Positions 10,066 through 23,845 of a stretch of 64,000 nucleotides of DNA are shown here, in pieces. Numbering within the stretch: the stretch's first letter is position 1; every line of letters starts with the position of its first letter. The position numbers and the translations under genes were made by a program. The DNA is from Corbicula japonica (lineage: Eukaryota; Mollusca; Bivalvia; Venerida; Cyrenidae): the NCBI GenBank assembly GCA_038501625.1, contig JAZAYU010000009.1:3127001-3191000 (forward strand), in the 5' to 3' direction. The notes under the pieces were generated by a model. It saw only the letters and a list, made by a program, of their open reading frames with translations, was not told where the DNA came from and did no database searches.

Positions 10066-13000
10066 ATAACGATTTTTTGTGTTTGTCTGCTTTTACGTTA
10101 TTGTGAATTAGGCAAGTACATTGATAATTACTAAGTCCACTTGAAAATTATTGTTGATTTTAGAACCTGATAAGGCTTATCCAGATGAACCTGATTCCCC
10201 CATCATTTACCAATCGGGTTCTTTTGTTTAGTATTTGATAATAGCTTCTTAATAAAATCAGCCAGATTACCAACATATGCTTTTCGTTTCTCTTCACTTT
10301 AAGGCTGTGTGCAGAGGTTGAATGTGGCCATCCCTGATAAGCATATTGCTCTTATTTATAGAGCTTACATAACTTATTAAATATAACTGTTATTAATGTG
10401 AAAAAGATTTAATTTTTACAGCATTGTTACAAGTACCTCACATGATTATCTCTTTTTTCCATTTTAGCTGAAATGGGAAGCGAGGAACTAATAACGGACT
10501 CGTAAGTGTGTTTTCTTTTAGTATTTAAAGAGTTCGGGGATAAGATCGAATCTGCAGTTAACAGTAAAAAATCAAAAATAGTGAAGTGAGATAGAGTATA
10601 TTTGTTATCGTTATATTTTCAACTGCTGATTTTATATTACAACTGCATAGTAATTGACGAAAGCTCTTTTGCCTGTTACAATTTAACTTGTTTCACAATA
10701 TCACAGTTGTGTCTGCCGTTTGCTGAATTGTGTTTTTATTAATTATATTATACATTTAAAAAGAACGTTTTACTTTATTTAAGAAAAATATTCCTGAAAA
10801 TTATATAACAATTGTTTAAGTATCAGTCTGCATGTATGCATGTAAAAAATCGAATTACCACAAGACTAACACTAACAACAACATTAATTATGTATTGACG
10901 ACAAAAGAGATTTAAAATATCTGTTATTTTATAAACTAACAGGTAAGTTAGATTCATAAATTTGTCTCTAAGTTTTCGCTGAATAAGCAGGCAGAGCTTG
11001 AAAGTTTCTTGCATCGACATAAACACACCTTATTATTTATTATACGAAAGAAGAACAGGAGCGTGGTATGGGACACACCGCTATTAAAGGATAATTAGCA
11101 AAAATCTTAGCTAGTCTTCTACACAGCACAGAAACCTTGCGAACTAACGAATCATGGTTTCCTGCTTTTTTGTCAGCCAGTATTAGAATGAATCAAAGAG
11201 AATATTTATTTGTCTGAAGGAGTACCCCTTCAATTAAGATTCCTCATCTGATTATATAAAATGATCATTAAAATGTATAAAAGTAATGCTTTTGATTATA
11301 TTGCTTATTGCTAGTGTACATAAGTAGTGAAAGAAGATCCCAAGGAATGAAACATATGTCAATCGGGAATTTTTTTCCATATTACTTATAAAAATGATTG
11401 ACATTTTATATCAAATTTTGAGAACAATAGTACACCGCACAGGATACGTTTTATGACTTATTTTCTTAATTTATTTAAGTTAAATAATCTGTTTTATTTG
11501 CCGGCTATGTTCGTTTATACGGCTCATTAATTCCACTTTTGATGTGTTGTCCTGGTTCCCGGTCAGGTCGTTCTGTCATGTTCTTTAAAGAAAATTCCAA
11601 ACACAATTTTATGGTTAATTTATTTAGACAAATATTTGAAACACCAATGTGCCTGGTATCGACGAAAGGAGGAAAACTTCAAGTAGAAGAAAATGCTTTG
11701 AAGATGCTAGAAGAGATAAACAAACCGCTTGTTGTTGTCGCGATAGCGGGGCTTTACAGGACAGGAAAATCATATCTTATGAATCGACTGGCAGGAGTTA
11801 CTCGAGGTATTTTTCTAAAATGAATTTTCGTTAAAACGGAACTTGTTTAGCTAAAACGATAGCATATTAACTAAGGTCTTAAAGGCCTTTTACACTCATC
11901 ATTGCACGTCCGCCGATAAAAAAGAAAATTATCAAAACCTATCAAACAGCAAAAATGCCGTTCAATGAAACTTTGCATAAATAAATATTATTGTTCCTTT
12001 ATTTTGCATATGTTAAGACATTTTAAAACTGTGAAGAAAAATAACTAGATCCAAATGTTTCCTTAAATTATATTTACATAAATTCACAAAAATGAGACAA
12101 CTCAAAAAATCATTTTAAATGTCCACATGCGTAATATGATACTGAAAACAATATAGTGTGTCCTTTTGACTAACATATGTAAACAATATGAGATATTTTA
12201 TCCCATTTGTAAAAGTGTGTTTGACATTGAATTTCCTGGTAGCTTTTTCGTCGGTGACAAACGTTGATTTCTATCTTTATAATTGAACGTTCTTAAAAAA
12301 GACAAAGGACAATAAAGCGCATGCTGACATAGTAAGTTTAATATATGTGACCGAAATGCGTTTTTGTGAAAGAAATGAAGAGTTTACACAGAATAGACAC
12401 AGTTTAATAGCGATCGCATCCAATTAAAACGCTAAGGTAATCATATACCAAACTTACGATTTGGCCATTTTCGTTCAATACATGCAATATTACTCATTTA
12501 TCAAAATGTATTTGGTTTGGCTTTTGTTTCACGGCACCCCATTAACATTTTGTCACCCTTTCACCCCATCGTAGAACATCGTATCAGTAGTCCTTCTTTT
12601 CAAAATAACGGATGTTTTATTTTTACGAATACTGTGGAGAAATTAATTCATTACACATTTTTTGTTTATGATTATCTAACAAATATATTCAATGTTTGCA
12701 AGAATGACTGGCAGAGCTTTATTAAAGTCGAGTGTTTTTGAAAACTAATTTCATCTTAATGAACTAAAATCTTTGTAATGTTTAAACATAATCAAAATGT
12801 TAAGTTGCTTTTACGTTATTTCAACTCTTTCTGTAAGGAATTCCATTTTCTTTCAGGGTTTGAAATCGGAAGTTCAGTCATTTCAGTTACAAAAGGAATC
12901 TGGGCATGGTGTAAGAAACATCCTGTTGAAGAAGATACAATATTATTACTTCTTGACACAGAAGGGCTTGGGGATGTTGAAAAGGTCAGTATATAAAAAT

Positions 13001-16000
13001 CAAATTGCTGAAGGCACTGGGGTATTCACTGCCTCCAAATGCAAGCAGGCTGTGGAAGATGGTGAGTATAGGATATTTGCATACTGGATTGGCAGCTGGA
13101 ACACTCGGGGTAATCAACCATCTCCCGGAAAATATGCACTAAATTGTAAACTGTGATAGAAGCCAGGGTCATATGTAGAAAAATAGTGCCACCAAATCTA
13201 GTAACCTGTCTTACCTGATTTTATGAGTGTTGTGACACCAATACAGTTTAGTTGTCATGACCGAGTTAGAAGCAGTGCACAAAACATTTACTATTAATCT
13301 TCTTCCTGTGTGAAGTTCAAACAAAATCTTGTTCTCAGCATACAACTCTTTTTCTTTCTCTTATTAGGTAAATGGAAACAAATCTGGTAGGCATCTTTTA
13401 CATAATATACACTAGCATTTTATTTTCAGCAGAACCATCATATAAATTCAATAAATATCGTGATGTCCCTGAAAAGTCGCTAAGTTGAGATAAAAAAGTC
13501 CTTTCCGAATGACAAAATGTCCTTTCCGCGGAAAGGAATCCTTTCCGGTATATAGCTATACCCTCCTTTCCGTTTCGAAAATTGCGCTGTTGTGTCTAGT
13601 CTCAATCATTCATTCATTCCCAAAGGCGATCAGTACGTCTGAAGACATTGTTCGTTAAAAAATCAGAAACTCCAAAACGAGGCTTGTATTTAGGACATAA
13701 GTATGGGACGCCGTTGTCATCTTGTGAAAATTGTATTTTAGACTGTCGCCCTGCCAGCTGGAAATCGATAAGAAATATGCTACGGCGACAAGCATTTTTT
13801 TAATTTTATTATTGCGCCCACAGGCTTGTTCAAGAAATCTGGGTTCTGCGGTTACCAGATATCTGATAAAAACGTTTATACAGACGTTGCAAGCACAAAA
13901 GTTACCTTATTTGAACTTTATAAATATTTTAGAATGAAATCATTTCAATAAGAAGATTTTTTCTCTAAATTTGGACCTTTTATGTCAAAATTACGTCTGA
14001 AGTGAAAAACTTTGCCCCACAACCATTTTTTTTTAAATTTCTTAAGATAACTTCAAAATTCTTTGACATACCCTAATGGCGACCTTAGAAACATTTAACA
14101 GTGAAATCCCTTCGATTGTTTTTATAAATGTATATAAATTTCCCAATTACGAAAATAAAAAGTGTTAAGACAATTTAGAAATGTAAAGAAAAATAAAGCT
14201 TGAACATTCCTAAAATTCTATTTGCAATCAAACACAAAAACGAAGCATCGCAAAACAAAAACAGATCAAATGCCCACAAGATCAAAATGATACTGACAAT
14301 ATCCAAGATTCTTTAAAAGAACTTTAAAATGTAAAGAGAGAAATCAACAATTTTTTGTCATTAATTTTCGCAACCATGAAATTAAAGGCAAAAGCATACT
14401 TTTAAAAATACCTCTTAGTGTATACATGTGTTAGACAAGATAATCTTAGAAAATGTTGAAAGTAACTCATTACTCAGGAAGGCATTTAAATTGCTGTTTA
14501 GCATTGCTTTGTTTTTGTGTTTGGCTGCAGAATTTAGGGATTTCTTTTAGGAAAAACTATTTTTCTTTTGTGTTCTTACGTTTCTTAACGTATAAATAAT
14601 AAACATACATAAAATGATTTATTTATGCAAAGATTGACGGAACTGCAATTTTCTGTTAGAGAAATTTTGATATTCTTCCCTTTCATCAATCACCGTACAA
14701 TGACAAATGTCATACCATACAACGTGACAGTCTAAACCCATTATCAAGAAGAGACAGCAACGGCGTTCCATATATTTGCATTCATTTATGTAAAATAGGA
14801 TAGGCAAGCACTTCAACGTCCTTTGTTTATAAACCATATACCTGATTTTGTAGCTTGATATCATGTTACTTAAATTTCATTTTGCCCAGTGTGGGAGAAA
14901 TACGGTTAAAGCACTGTTAACAAATTTCATTAGAAATCGCGATTGATTTTGGATTTGTTTACCATACAAAAGCGCCACCTGTCGGTCAGACTTTTTATAT
15001 AGCGATGTCTCTAGATGTTCATCAGAGCAGTGTGACACTGATCAATGACAGAACGTCTAGATGATCTTGACTATACTGTGTCACGTGATCAGTATTCTTG
15101 GGCAAATTATCTATATCTCGCTATTTTTCGCATAGACAAATTTTTTACTCGACAGATGAAAACATGTCCTCAGTACACAGCGCTTGGGAATACAAAATTA
15201 GTATACCTTTGTGTATCGGTATCCCACAAATGGTGGAAAGTAGTACTACTTTGTGTTGCGGTGTACCATAACCGGAAGTGTTGTCCGTTTTCGTGGGAAG
15301 CGAGCAGGCTCCAGAAAACGGTAACTATGTATTCACTGCTAACGCAGTGAATACAACAAAAGTTTCGGTCCAGATATTGTTGCATGAAATTGTCATTTGA
15401 TGCCACAAGTATAACGTGAAATGAGCATGTCACAATTTTATTGTCTGATATTGGACAATTTAACAGGGCTAACTATAATGCACCTTTTATCAATTTTCAG
15501 TGACAAACACGTTCTTTAATAATTTCAAAGTTGTGCAAGAGGTATACATGTTTGCCGAATCCAAAACATATCGAAAAGAATAAAGTTGTAATTGACCAGC
15601 AAACATGCCTTTTTAATCAAACAATTCTCTCAACCTATTCCCTTGCTGATTAACAGAATATCTTGGAGTATACATCACAATACCATAACTTAATTGATAA
15701 GAAACATGTAATGCAGCTTATTGGATTTGAAAGACAAATTTGAACAAAACAAAATATGACGAGGCTGCCTGTAACTGTAAATATAGTTCAAATATTATTA
15801 ATATCGAAAACATGCTTTCCTAACTTTAGCGAAAAGTGTACTGTTATGCCGCGTGTAACGGGCTTAACTTAAACAAATAATTGTGGAAAACTTTTAGAAT
15901 CATTTCTCTCTTTTACTATTATGACCGTGTCTTCTGCACCGAAAAATCCAATGAACGCGAAGGCAGCCGCTAGCGCTGTAGTAAACTACCAGAATATTTA

Positions 16001-19000
16001 GTGTATATATCATGACGTATTTATTTGGAAAGATTTAAAAAAAAAATAACGCGATTTTCAATAGTTTCTGGTAATCTGGTAAAATGTGCAATTTTTGCCT
16101 ATATCTTGCTTTAAACTGCTATAGAACAAAATAATTTTTATGACAATGATCCTCTTTTATCCATGAACTAGCACTTTGTTTTCGCATGAAAGCAATCTTG
16201 CAACGACTGGTTAAAAGTCTTTTGTATTGTTTACAAAAATTCTATAGGTTTATAATCATATGATCTTGTTTTGACCAAATCAATAAGTTTCATTTATATG
16301 TATTTTCGGAATTTTGTAAATCGTTATAGATTTGTTCGATATTTCAGATCGATAGCATTTACATTGATTAATAAAATCGGGTTTAAAATAAATGAATATA
16401 AACGTTTATTCAGCAGAAAAAAAGAAATTAGGGTTTAAAACTTCTATTTAAATAATGAAGTGAAAGAAAACAGCAGATTCATTTTTTTTATTTTGTCGTT
16501 ATTTGTTCTCGTGTAATGGTATTACAAAATTTCCCTAAAGACAATATCCATGTTTCTGCGGCAGCAAATGGTCTGGTCTTTGGTTATTTTCCCAAGATTG
16601 TAGATCGGTATTGAAACTTAGATATCATTGTTTGAGAGAATGGTCATGTAAATGTCGATAAAGTCTCTCCGTGCATATAGTAAGTAAATCCGTTACCGAT
16701 GTCAAGCAATGATGATAATCTTTTTTAGAGTTGTCCCGTCTAGCTCAGAAATGTCGGAATTGCATGACTATGAGCTGTTGCCGTGACGGTGCGGGTTCGC
16801 TCCCAAGTGGAGGCATTTTTATTCGTTATTGTAGATATAATACATATTAAGTTATGTATATTTATTCACAAACACTAAATATGGCTGTGTAAAGCGAAAC
16901 CGGTTCGTTTTATCACTACAATTTCATCTCAGTAGAAATGTTTACAAACAAACTAAATAATTACAAAAAAACTTTTCAAAAATCATTATTTCAGGGTGAC
17001 AGCAAACATGACAACACCATATTAACTCTGGCGTTACTTTTTTCCAACATTTTCGTTTACAATATGATGACAGCGTTTAACCAAGACGTTTTGGATAAAC
17101 TTACGTATCCTTTAACCATAAATGAAGAGGTGAATAAATTGTTTTACATAGTTTGGGTACGATAATATCTGTTTTATGAGACAACCTGTCCACGCCATAC
17201 ATAATTATCTGCATTTCGGTCGTATTGGCAAATGACCGCATTGTTGTTTTGGCATTTTGAACAACGGGTTGATAAGCCTTGAACTAGAAACATATAGTTT
17301 ACACTCTAACCTCATTAAACCACTCGATGACACAGCGTAAATTTGCAAAACAATTACTTAACACCTTGACAATTATTCAGATTTATTACAGAATTGTCAA
17401 AACATATCCATTTCAAAAACAAGTCTAATTTATGCCCAGACAACAACTTGGACCAGATTTTACCAACATTTGTTTTATGCTTGCGTGACTTCACATTGGA
17501 ACTAAAAGACAAAGAGGGTAAACAGATCACAGCGGATGAATACCTTGAAGAGAAACTCAAACTAAAACCAGGAGAAGAGTACAGAAAATCTGAATATAAC
17601 AGACAACGAGAAAGTATCATGAAGTATTTCCCCAAACGGAAATGCTTTACAATAGATAATCCTGGCAGTAGAGATGTTATAAAACAACTTGAGAACCTCC
17701 CAGTGGAAAACATTAGCCAAACTTTTATACAAGACATACAACTTTTTGTCAACTACATTTATAATACAAAACCGAAAGACTCACTTATCGGACTAAAACC
17801 GATTACAGGTGCAAGTAAGTTTTTTCTTTTGTTTTATTCTTTTTTTTTGGAAAGTCGATGGTAAGTCTTCCTAATATCATGATATATTTTTTCTGTTATA
17901 TATTTCTATCAATACTTTTATCTTACAGCAAACCAATAAAATGCCCAGATAAGCAGCGATTCTTTTCCTAGGCCACATTTTATTTAAAACTTAAGTTTTA
18001 AAACATTCTGACACACATTACTAGAAAAGACATACACGGAAATAAATAAATAAAATACATAGACTCGAAGACTCAAATAATACATAATGAGACAACAATT
18101 TTAAAAGAAAAACATCAATGCTGACGATACCTTTAAAGAAATAAACGTGGTGAAAATCGTAAAATACATTCACGCTGTGGATTCTAAACGGACAAAGGGA
18201 CTAATAGGCTATAATAAGCAAGCACTCGAAAATTACATAACAAATACAGATTTAATATAGATCGAAAGAAAACAGGAAAAACGAAAAAAAAAAGGTTTTA
18301 TCACTGAAAAGTTTTCTGCCCTCTTTTTATCGTTTCTGTTAGTTCTTGATATACCTTTTAATAAAGATTTCACAAATGTTAATATTATATTATATATGGA
18401 CATTTTACAAAAGAACTCTTTGGCTGGATCAGTTCTTTTATATCTGAAAACGTAATTGAACTGATTTCCTGACTAACTTGAAATTTCCTAAGCATATTAA
18501 ACTTTCTTCAAATATTATCACAGTGTTTGGTCAGCTAGTGTGTACATACGTGAAAGCAATGAACGAAGACACCATTCCAGATGTCGACACTGCCATTCAG
18601 GTTGTTGCAAGATTCGAAAACAAACGACTAGCAACAGCTGCCGTCAGTGCGTTTAAAGAACAAATGGAAAACATCACTTTGCCAATTCATGACACCGACG
18701 AACTGGATAAGCTGTTCAGAGAGACCCAAACACTTGCACTGCGTAAATTCAGATCTGAAGCGGTTTATGATTCGGAACAATATGAAAATCAAGCCATGGT
18801 AAGCCGTTGGGTATGATCGAGCCAACAATAGGGGTTGATGTTACAAAACAATAGATTAAAAAAAGTCTTATAATTCCACTGACTGAGCGTACCTCAGTAT
18901 AGAATTAAACAGTACCAACAGTACTTTACTATAACTTGTTTGTTACTTGAGGGATTTATTGCCAACAAATGATTCTTATTATCTTCTAAATCATATGTGG

Positions 19001-22000
19001 TAAAGTTCGTGTCTTTTCCACGGGATAATCAATTACACACATGTATGCAATTTGATTTCAAATTTAAAAGCCTGAGAATATTAATCCTGCTTATCACAGA
19101 AAACACAAAAATAAAATCAGTAGATATAATCTTGTGGTGATTAAACACTACAAAAAATGCAAGCTGTGATATTGAATTATTCGAAATAAAACAGGTCGAA
19201 TCAACAATAGTTTTAGGATTACTTTATGAGAACGACTTTCAAATAATTAATATATTACAGCACTGATTGAATGAACGGGGGATTTTTTTTACTTTTTTAA
19301 ATAAAAATATTGTATTTCTGAATGTAATATTTGCACTACGACTGATATGTGATATATATATCAAGATGAATTTTGAAACACGATTGGCAGAACAAGTTTC
19401 TATGCCACACGAGGTGGGAGGAAAAAGAGTTGCACTCGTGCATCCGAACGTACATGCGTACCTCTAAATCTTTTTTCATCAACTCTTCATGTATTATCAG
19501 GCGGATTTCGTTTAAACTTGCACAGATGATCAAGCTGGATGTGTAGATGGTCGTAAAGAAATGTTTATTCCTGCAATCAGTTAACAAGAGTTATGGGCAT
19601 TTGTTGTTCTCAGAATTACCTTTCGTGGCATCAAATCCTCATTTACTATATGATGGATATCTTGTTAACTTGCACAGATGATAAGTTGGCAGAATGTGTA
19701 GATGGTCGTGAAGAAAGGGGTTTTCATTCAACTTTTTTACAGTTCAAAGAATATCCGAATTAAAAAATACAGCCGATTAGCACTTGAATTGCAGACTATA
19801 GAAGAAATGAATACTGTAAGTTAAAACACTTTTTGTGCCCCTGCCTAAGTATAATCTCAGTATAACACTATGTATAACGCTATTCTTATCATAGGATGAA
19901 ATGAGCAAAGCCTGGGAGACCCTCAAGGATGAGAATATTACTTTGGTTAAGACATACTGGAAAGACTTGTTGAAGGATGCGTACACAGAAGTACAGGCCA
20001 AAGTTGATAAAAAGAAGTACCGAAAAGCCGGGGGATATAAGGACTACAAAGCAGACATGGATGTTGTGAAACAAACGTATATGCAAAATGTGACAAAAAC
20101 CAACGAAACTCTGGTAATAATAACAGTTATTTTTATATGCTCGTTGACAAATTACAGGCGATAAATAGTAAGTCCCTCGTTCATATACTTGTATTGACGT
20201 ATGTCCGCCAATCTTATCTTATATTTTTTAATATATAATGTGCCGACAAATTAAAAGTTACATAACACAATTTGTGTAATTTAGCTATGTTCAGCAAATA
20301 TGAACAGCGTTGTTGAAAATCTAATCGTAGGAAGGTATGACATAGATTCAATTGACATTTTGTTTTCAATGTGCCCTAATCACAGATTATATTTTTTTAA
20401 CTTAAGGCAAAGGAAGTATGGTATGCCTTTCTTGAAGACGAAACTCAGAGGAGTGAGAAGATCATGGAAAAAGACAAGAAGATTAAAAAAGAGGAAAAGA
20501 AAAGTAAATAAATTCAATTTACTCTTCGTCATATCAAAAATTATTTTCAGAATTATGCTACTTTTCCCTAATGACAGAAAAATATATACATTCTCCGATC
20601 AGGATAAGGTACTTTCTACAAATTCTTAAAAATTTTGTTGCTTCTTAACATTTCTGCAATTCTTGCGGTACTTTTATCGTTTTACCTTCTATAGGTTTAA
20701 CAGTTTGTCCCACAATTATTTTCGGAGGTTAATTGTGCAGAATTGCAAAGCATTTTAGCAGACATTGTATACAAATGTGATCAAAATAAAGAAGAAAGGT
20801 GTGACCTTTGAGTACCCATAGTCAAATATTTATAAATGTCTGATAAGTTCTGAATGTTATATATCGAAAGAAAAAAATTAAAAGGACTGGTGTTCAGTTG
20901 AAAACGTGTCATACATTGTCGTAATAAAACAACCCATCACAAAAAGGGACAATGACAAATTATTCAAATTAACTGGATTGGTCTTTATTTGAAAACGTGT
21001 GGTACTTTCCCGGAATAAAACAACCAAGTACAAAAAGAGGCATACCTCCATCAAAATTGACCTTGACCTAAATATCGACATCATTACAATCATCATGTTG
21101 TAATAAGCCATTTAATTTGAAGTTTGATATAGAAATATTAAGAATTGCTAAGTTATAGCCAACTTTAAGTTGACGCTTGGACGAACAGGCAAGGCGGCTC
21201 AAAATCCCATTGTAACATTTTATCATATGTGATTATATATTTACTGATTTAACACAGCATTGTGAATAGTGTGTCAAGAATAAACTTTCAAGGTAAACAT
21301 GCTAACGGTAAAGAGAACCCGAGGGATTACCAACTTTTTGTCACTGGGTGGTGGGGGGGGGGGGGGGGTAGGGTGTTAAACCATGTTCTAGGGTGCGCTT
21401 ACCTCACACTTGCCTTGACACTTTCTCGGCGATTTTTTTATATAACTTACCATTAATGTTGGTGAGATTGAGTTTTGCGGCCGGCGTGGAAATATCATTA
21501 AATACCCCAAAGGTCGAAAACTTTGCACGTGTGTTCTCAATAAGAAGACTATCTATAGGACATAAGTTCAAATCTTCTACATCCAAGGTCACTGCTACAG
21601 TTACTATGAATTGATTGTTTTTATTAAGCATGTTTCAGTTTCTACACTTACAAACCAGATACTGGAATAGACTTTTTCCATATTACAATTCAATTCAGTG
21701 CTTGTTCAGTGATAATATTTAACACCAAATTTTTAGTTGCAGATTCTAAAAAAATATCACCCTCAAATTTCCCTCTTTACAATCATTATCATTATCAACA
21801 AGGGACAGTAGAATTTCAAAGCATTGCAACAGGATTATAAGCCCTGAAACTCCTTTAAAATTATTGAGTTTTGCTCAATCCGGGAAAAGGAAGCGTGGAC
21901 AGTAATAATTATGCATTTCCATTACTGCTCATTGACAGGCTAAATCAAACCGAGTCTGCAAAATGTTGATATTTGTCCTGTTTGACGATTTTCAAAGTTC

Positions 22001-22130
22001 CCTTTTATCTACTTTGTAGATTTATACTATGATAAAAATTTATCAGGAAAACAGAAAGCAGAAAAACAGCATTTACTTAAGAGAAATGAGAAATGAAATG
22101 TCTTCCATGCAATCGCATTAAATTAAGTCA

Positions 22131-22177
<47 letters not shown>

Positions 22178-23189
22178 TAAGAAAAGATAGTGGAAACAAG
22201 GAATTATCTTTTTGTGATTCTCCTTAGTTAAAGTTCCTTACAATGGAGATTTAAATGATATTTATTCAAATTGTGTTTCATTGAGATTTATTTTATTGAA
22301 ACTAAAGAAAATAAATTTAAGATAAATTTCTCACGCTATTTGTTAAAAAGAAATTTATACTTTGATAATTATGAATCTGATGAAAAATCTGACAAAACCC
22401 ATACGTTGTCAGGAGCTGACAACGGGTCATTTAAACGTTATGTTATCAACAACCCTCCGAATCAATTAGATTTCTGTCTACGAAATCGCAAAGCTATGTG
22501 GCAAATTATTGTTCTAAAGCGGTAGCCCTTTATTTCATTAATTGTTTGTGGAAAAGTTTGTCAATTTATGAACCCATGCTCTATTTCCTCTCTACTGTTT
22601 GGCTGCGTGGAGAGGCTGTGTTTCTTATGTGGCAGTTCCCGACACTGATGCATGTTTCACCCTTTCATAATTTTAGTTGTGATGTCTTTCAGTGGAGGCT
22701 GACAGGCTTAAAAGAGAATATGAAGAGATGAAAAGGAGTCAAGAGGTAATGTTTGAGCGTAGATTGCGAGAAGATAAAAGGCGCGCAGATGAGCAGTTTC
22801 AACAAATGCGAAAGGAACACGAATATCAATTGAAATGCGAAAGGCAACAGATCGAAAGGATGAAAGCCGAATGGGATGTAAAACAAGAAATCCTCAAAAA
22901 AGAAATGGAATTGATGAAAACTGAACGTCCAAAGGAAATGACTGAGAAATACAAAATCGAGATTGAAGCTTTAAAACAAGAATTGATACGAAAAGAAAGA
23001 CACAGTCGTATAATGAAGGAAGAAGAACTAAAGGCAGCAGAAGAAAGAAATGCTGCAACGGAGCAGAAGTTGCAAGAAAAATACTCCACTCTTCAACAGA
23101 ATGCATCAAAGTTAAGAATGGTACATGTAATAGTTGATGGGCATCATGACGTCAAACCCCCCAAAACAAAGACGTGCATTATACAATAA
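9643..23189 (+). CDS. Guanylate-binding protein (GBP-family dynamin-like GTPase), 11 coding exons
   Basis: Large GTPase of cell-autonomous immunity; family members bind and hydrolyse GTP, oligomerise and coat membranes. I inferred coding exons 9643-9718, 10468-10501, 11628-11806, 12857-12984, 16995-17104, 17381-17814, 18524-18798, 19750-19815, 19895-20113, 20407-20503 and 22693-23189. Every junction has AG/GT and matching phase, and the sum is 2115 nt (704 residues plus stop). Visible motifs: P-loop GLYRTGKS (~78-85), VTKGIW switch I region (~107-112), DTEGLGD (~130-136) and the guanine-specificity motif CLRD (~209-212; vertebrate GBPs have TLRD). A helical middle domain follows, then a charged coiled coil in the last exon. 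The last four residues are CIIQ, a CaaX box. About 30 residues precede the usual GBP start; exon 1 and the exon 8 acceptor (TTCAAAG) are the least certain parts. The gene lies between TLR copies on the same strand. Confidence 0.93.
9777..9796. repeat. (AAC)n microsatellite
   Basis: Uninterrupted CAA/AAC triplets in the first GBP intron. Confidence 0.9.
10031..10066. repeat. Poly(C)25 followed by poly(A)11
   Basis: A homopolymer of 25 C directly followed by 11 A within the first GBP intron. Its length is likely to be poorly determined by sequencing. Confidence 0.95.
13495..13575. repeat. CCTTTCCG repeat cluster with small palindromes
   Basis: The octamer CCTTTCCG or its complement occurs about six times in 80 bp, together with the palindromes TTTCCGCGGAAA and TATAGCTATA. 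It lies in the GBP intron between 12984 and 16995. Confidence 0.7.
15329..15354. repeat. Perfect 11-bp hairpin
   Basis: GTATTCACTGC and GCAGTGAATAC flank a 4-base loop in a GBP intron. No function is evident. It could be the relic of a foldback element. Confidence 0.6.
16733..16815 (+). repeat. tRNA-derived SINE head (copy 1)
   Basis: A tRNA-like block with an A-box-like TCTAGCTCAG and a B-box-like GGGTTCGCTCCC. It shares about 60 bp with a second copy at 31962-32040, including TGACGGTGCGGGTTCGCTCCC-type sequence. The shared block plus degenerate tRNA shape fits a pol III-type SINE rather than a working tRNA gene. It lies in the GBP intron just upstream of the exon at 16995. Confidence 0.65.
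19490..19735. repeat. Imperfect tandem duplication in a GBP intron
   Basis: The pair AACTTGCACAGATGAT ... GTGTAGATGGTCGT(A/G)AAGAAA occurs at about 19514-19563 and again at 19670-19718, a spacing of about 156 bp. No protein-coding signal is consistent with neighbouring exons here. Confidence 0.65.
21288..21425 (+). repeat. Dispersed repeat B (copy 1) with poly(G) tract
   Basis: The segments AACGGTAAAGAGAACC-GAGGGATTACC and AGGGTGCGCTTACCTCACACTTGCC match the longer copy at 29390-29590. A run of about 18 G at 21351-21369 interrupts it. It lies in the last GBP intron. Confidence 0.65.
21868..22012 (+). repeat. Dispersed repeat C (copy 1)
   Basis: The sequence around TTGCTCAATCCGGG, GCGTGGACAGTAAT and ATGTTGATATTTGTC is closely matched at 30806-30930 in the same orientation. 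It is a non-coding interspersed repeat in the last GBP intron. Confidence 0.7.
22133..22175. repeat. (GA)n microsatellite
   Basis: About 20 GA dinucleotides with one interruption near the start, about 520 bp before the last GBP exon. Confidence 0.95.
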
Positions 23190-23395
23190 CAATTAGTACA
23201 GATGTGTACACATATTTCCTGTATCGAAAACATTATTTAATGTATAACATTTATTAGTTTACAAATAATTGCATTCTCTCGCATGCTTTTCCTATGCAAA
23301 CAGGTAGATTCTTTAAGCCCTCGCTTGTTCATATCTTGATCAAGTGATATGTTAAAAACGTCCAAAAATGTGTGCTTAGCAGATTAAATGTGCGA

Positions 23396-23401
23396 AATAA
23401 A
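23396..23401 (+). promoter_or_regulatory. Candidate poly(A) signal of the GBP gene
   Basis: AATAAA about 207 bp after the GBP stop codon. It is the first canonical signal downstream. Confidence 0.5.
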
Positions 23402-23845
23402 TGTAACTATCTTATTTTCTTTTGTAAGTGAACACAAACAGCGTGCAAATGTAAATACAGTTATAAAAAATTGCAAATTCTACTTTTATATAAATATAAC
23501 TATTCCTACTTTTATGCACTGTTATTTGTTTTATACTTTCTGAAACTAAATTTGAAAGAGAACGATAATCATATTCTTTCATTAAATCCGATAACCTTTA
23601 GGCTGGTAAATACGGTAAATAATTGCCGGGATGCTGTTATTATTCATCGTACACCAAGTTTCAGAAACAAGTATTTAACGTTTGAAGGTTATATCATAAC
23701 AATGGTGGCCTTTGCTCTTTCATTATTTTTTTATTATTATCTTAAAATATTTTCTCGTGATTATGTTGTCATAAGAATTTATCCGAGGTCAAAGTTTTTC
23801 ATTCCTGTCCACTTTGAGTCTCAGTGTTAAATGTGACATTATTAT

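Noticed and set aside
15045..15433. Overlapping open frames of 87-101 codons on both strands in a GBP intron
   Set aside because: No domain, no splice support, and a hairpin and repeats in the same stretch.
17105..17165. Extension of the 16995 GBP exon to include TYPLTINEE
   Set aside because: Splicing at 17104 to 17381 gives LTFITELSKHI, which fits the family better (vertebrate GBPs have a YVTELT-type segment) and keeps phase.
19267..19467. Additional GBP exon between 18798 and 19750
   Set aside because: The flanking exons already join in phase and align without a gap to the helical domain of the family, and the region contains an imperfect tandem repeat.
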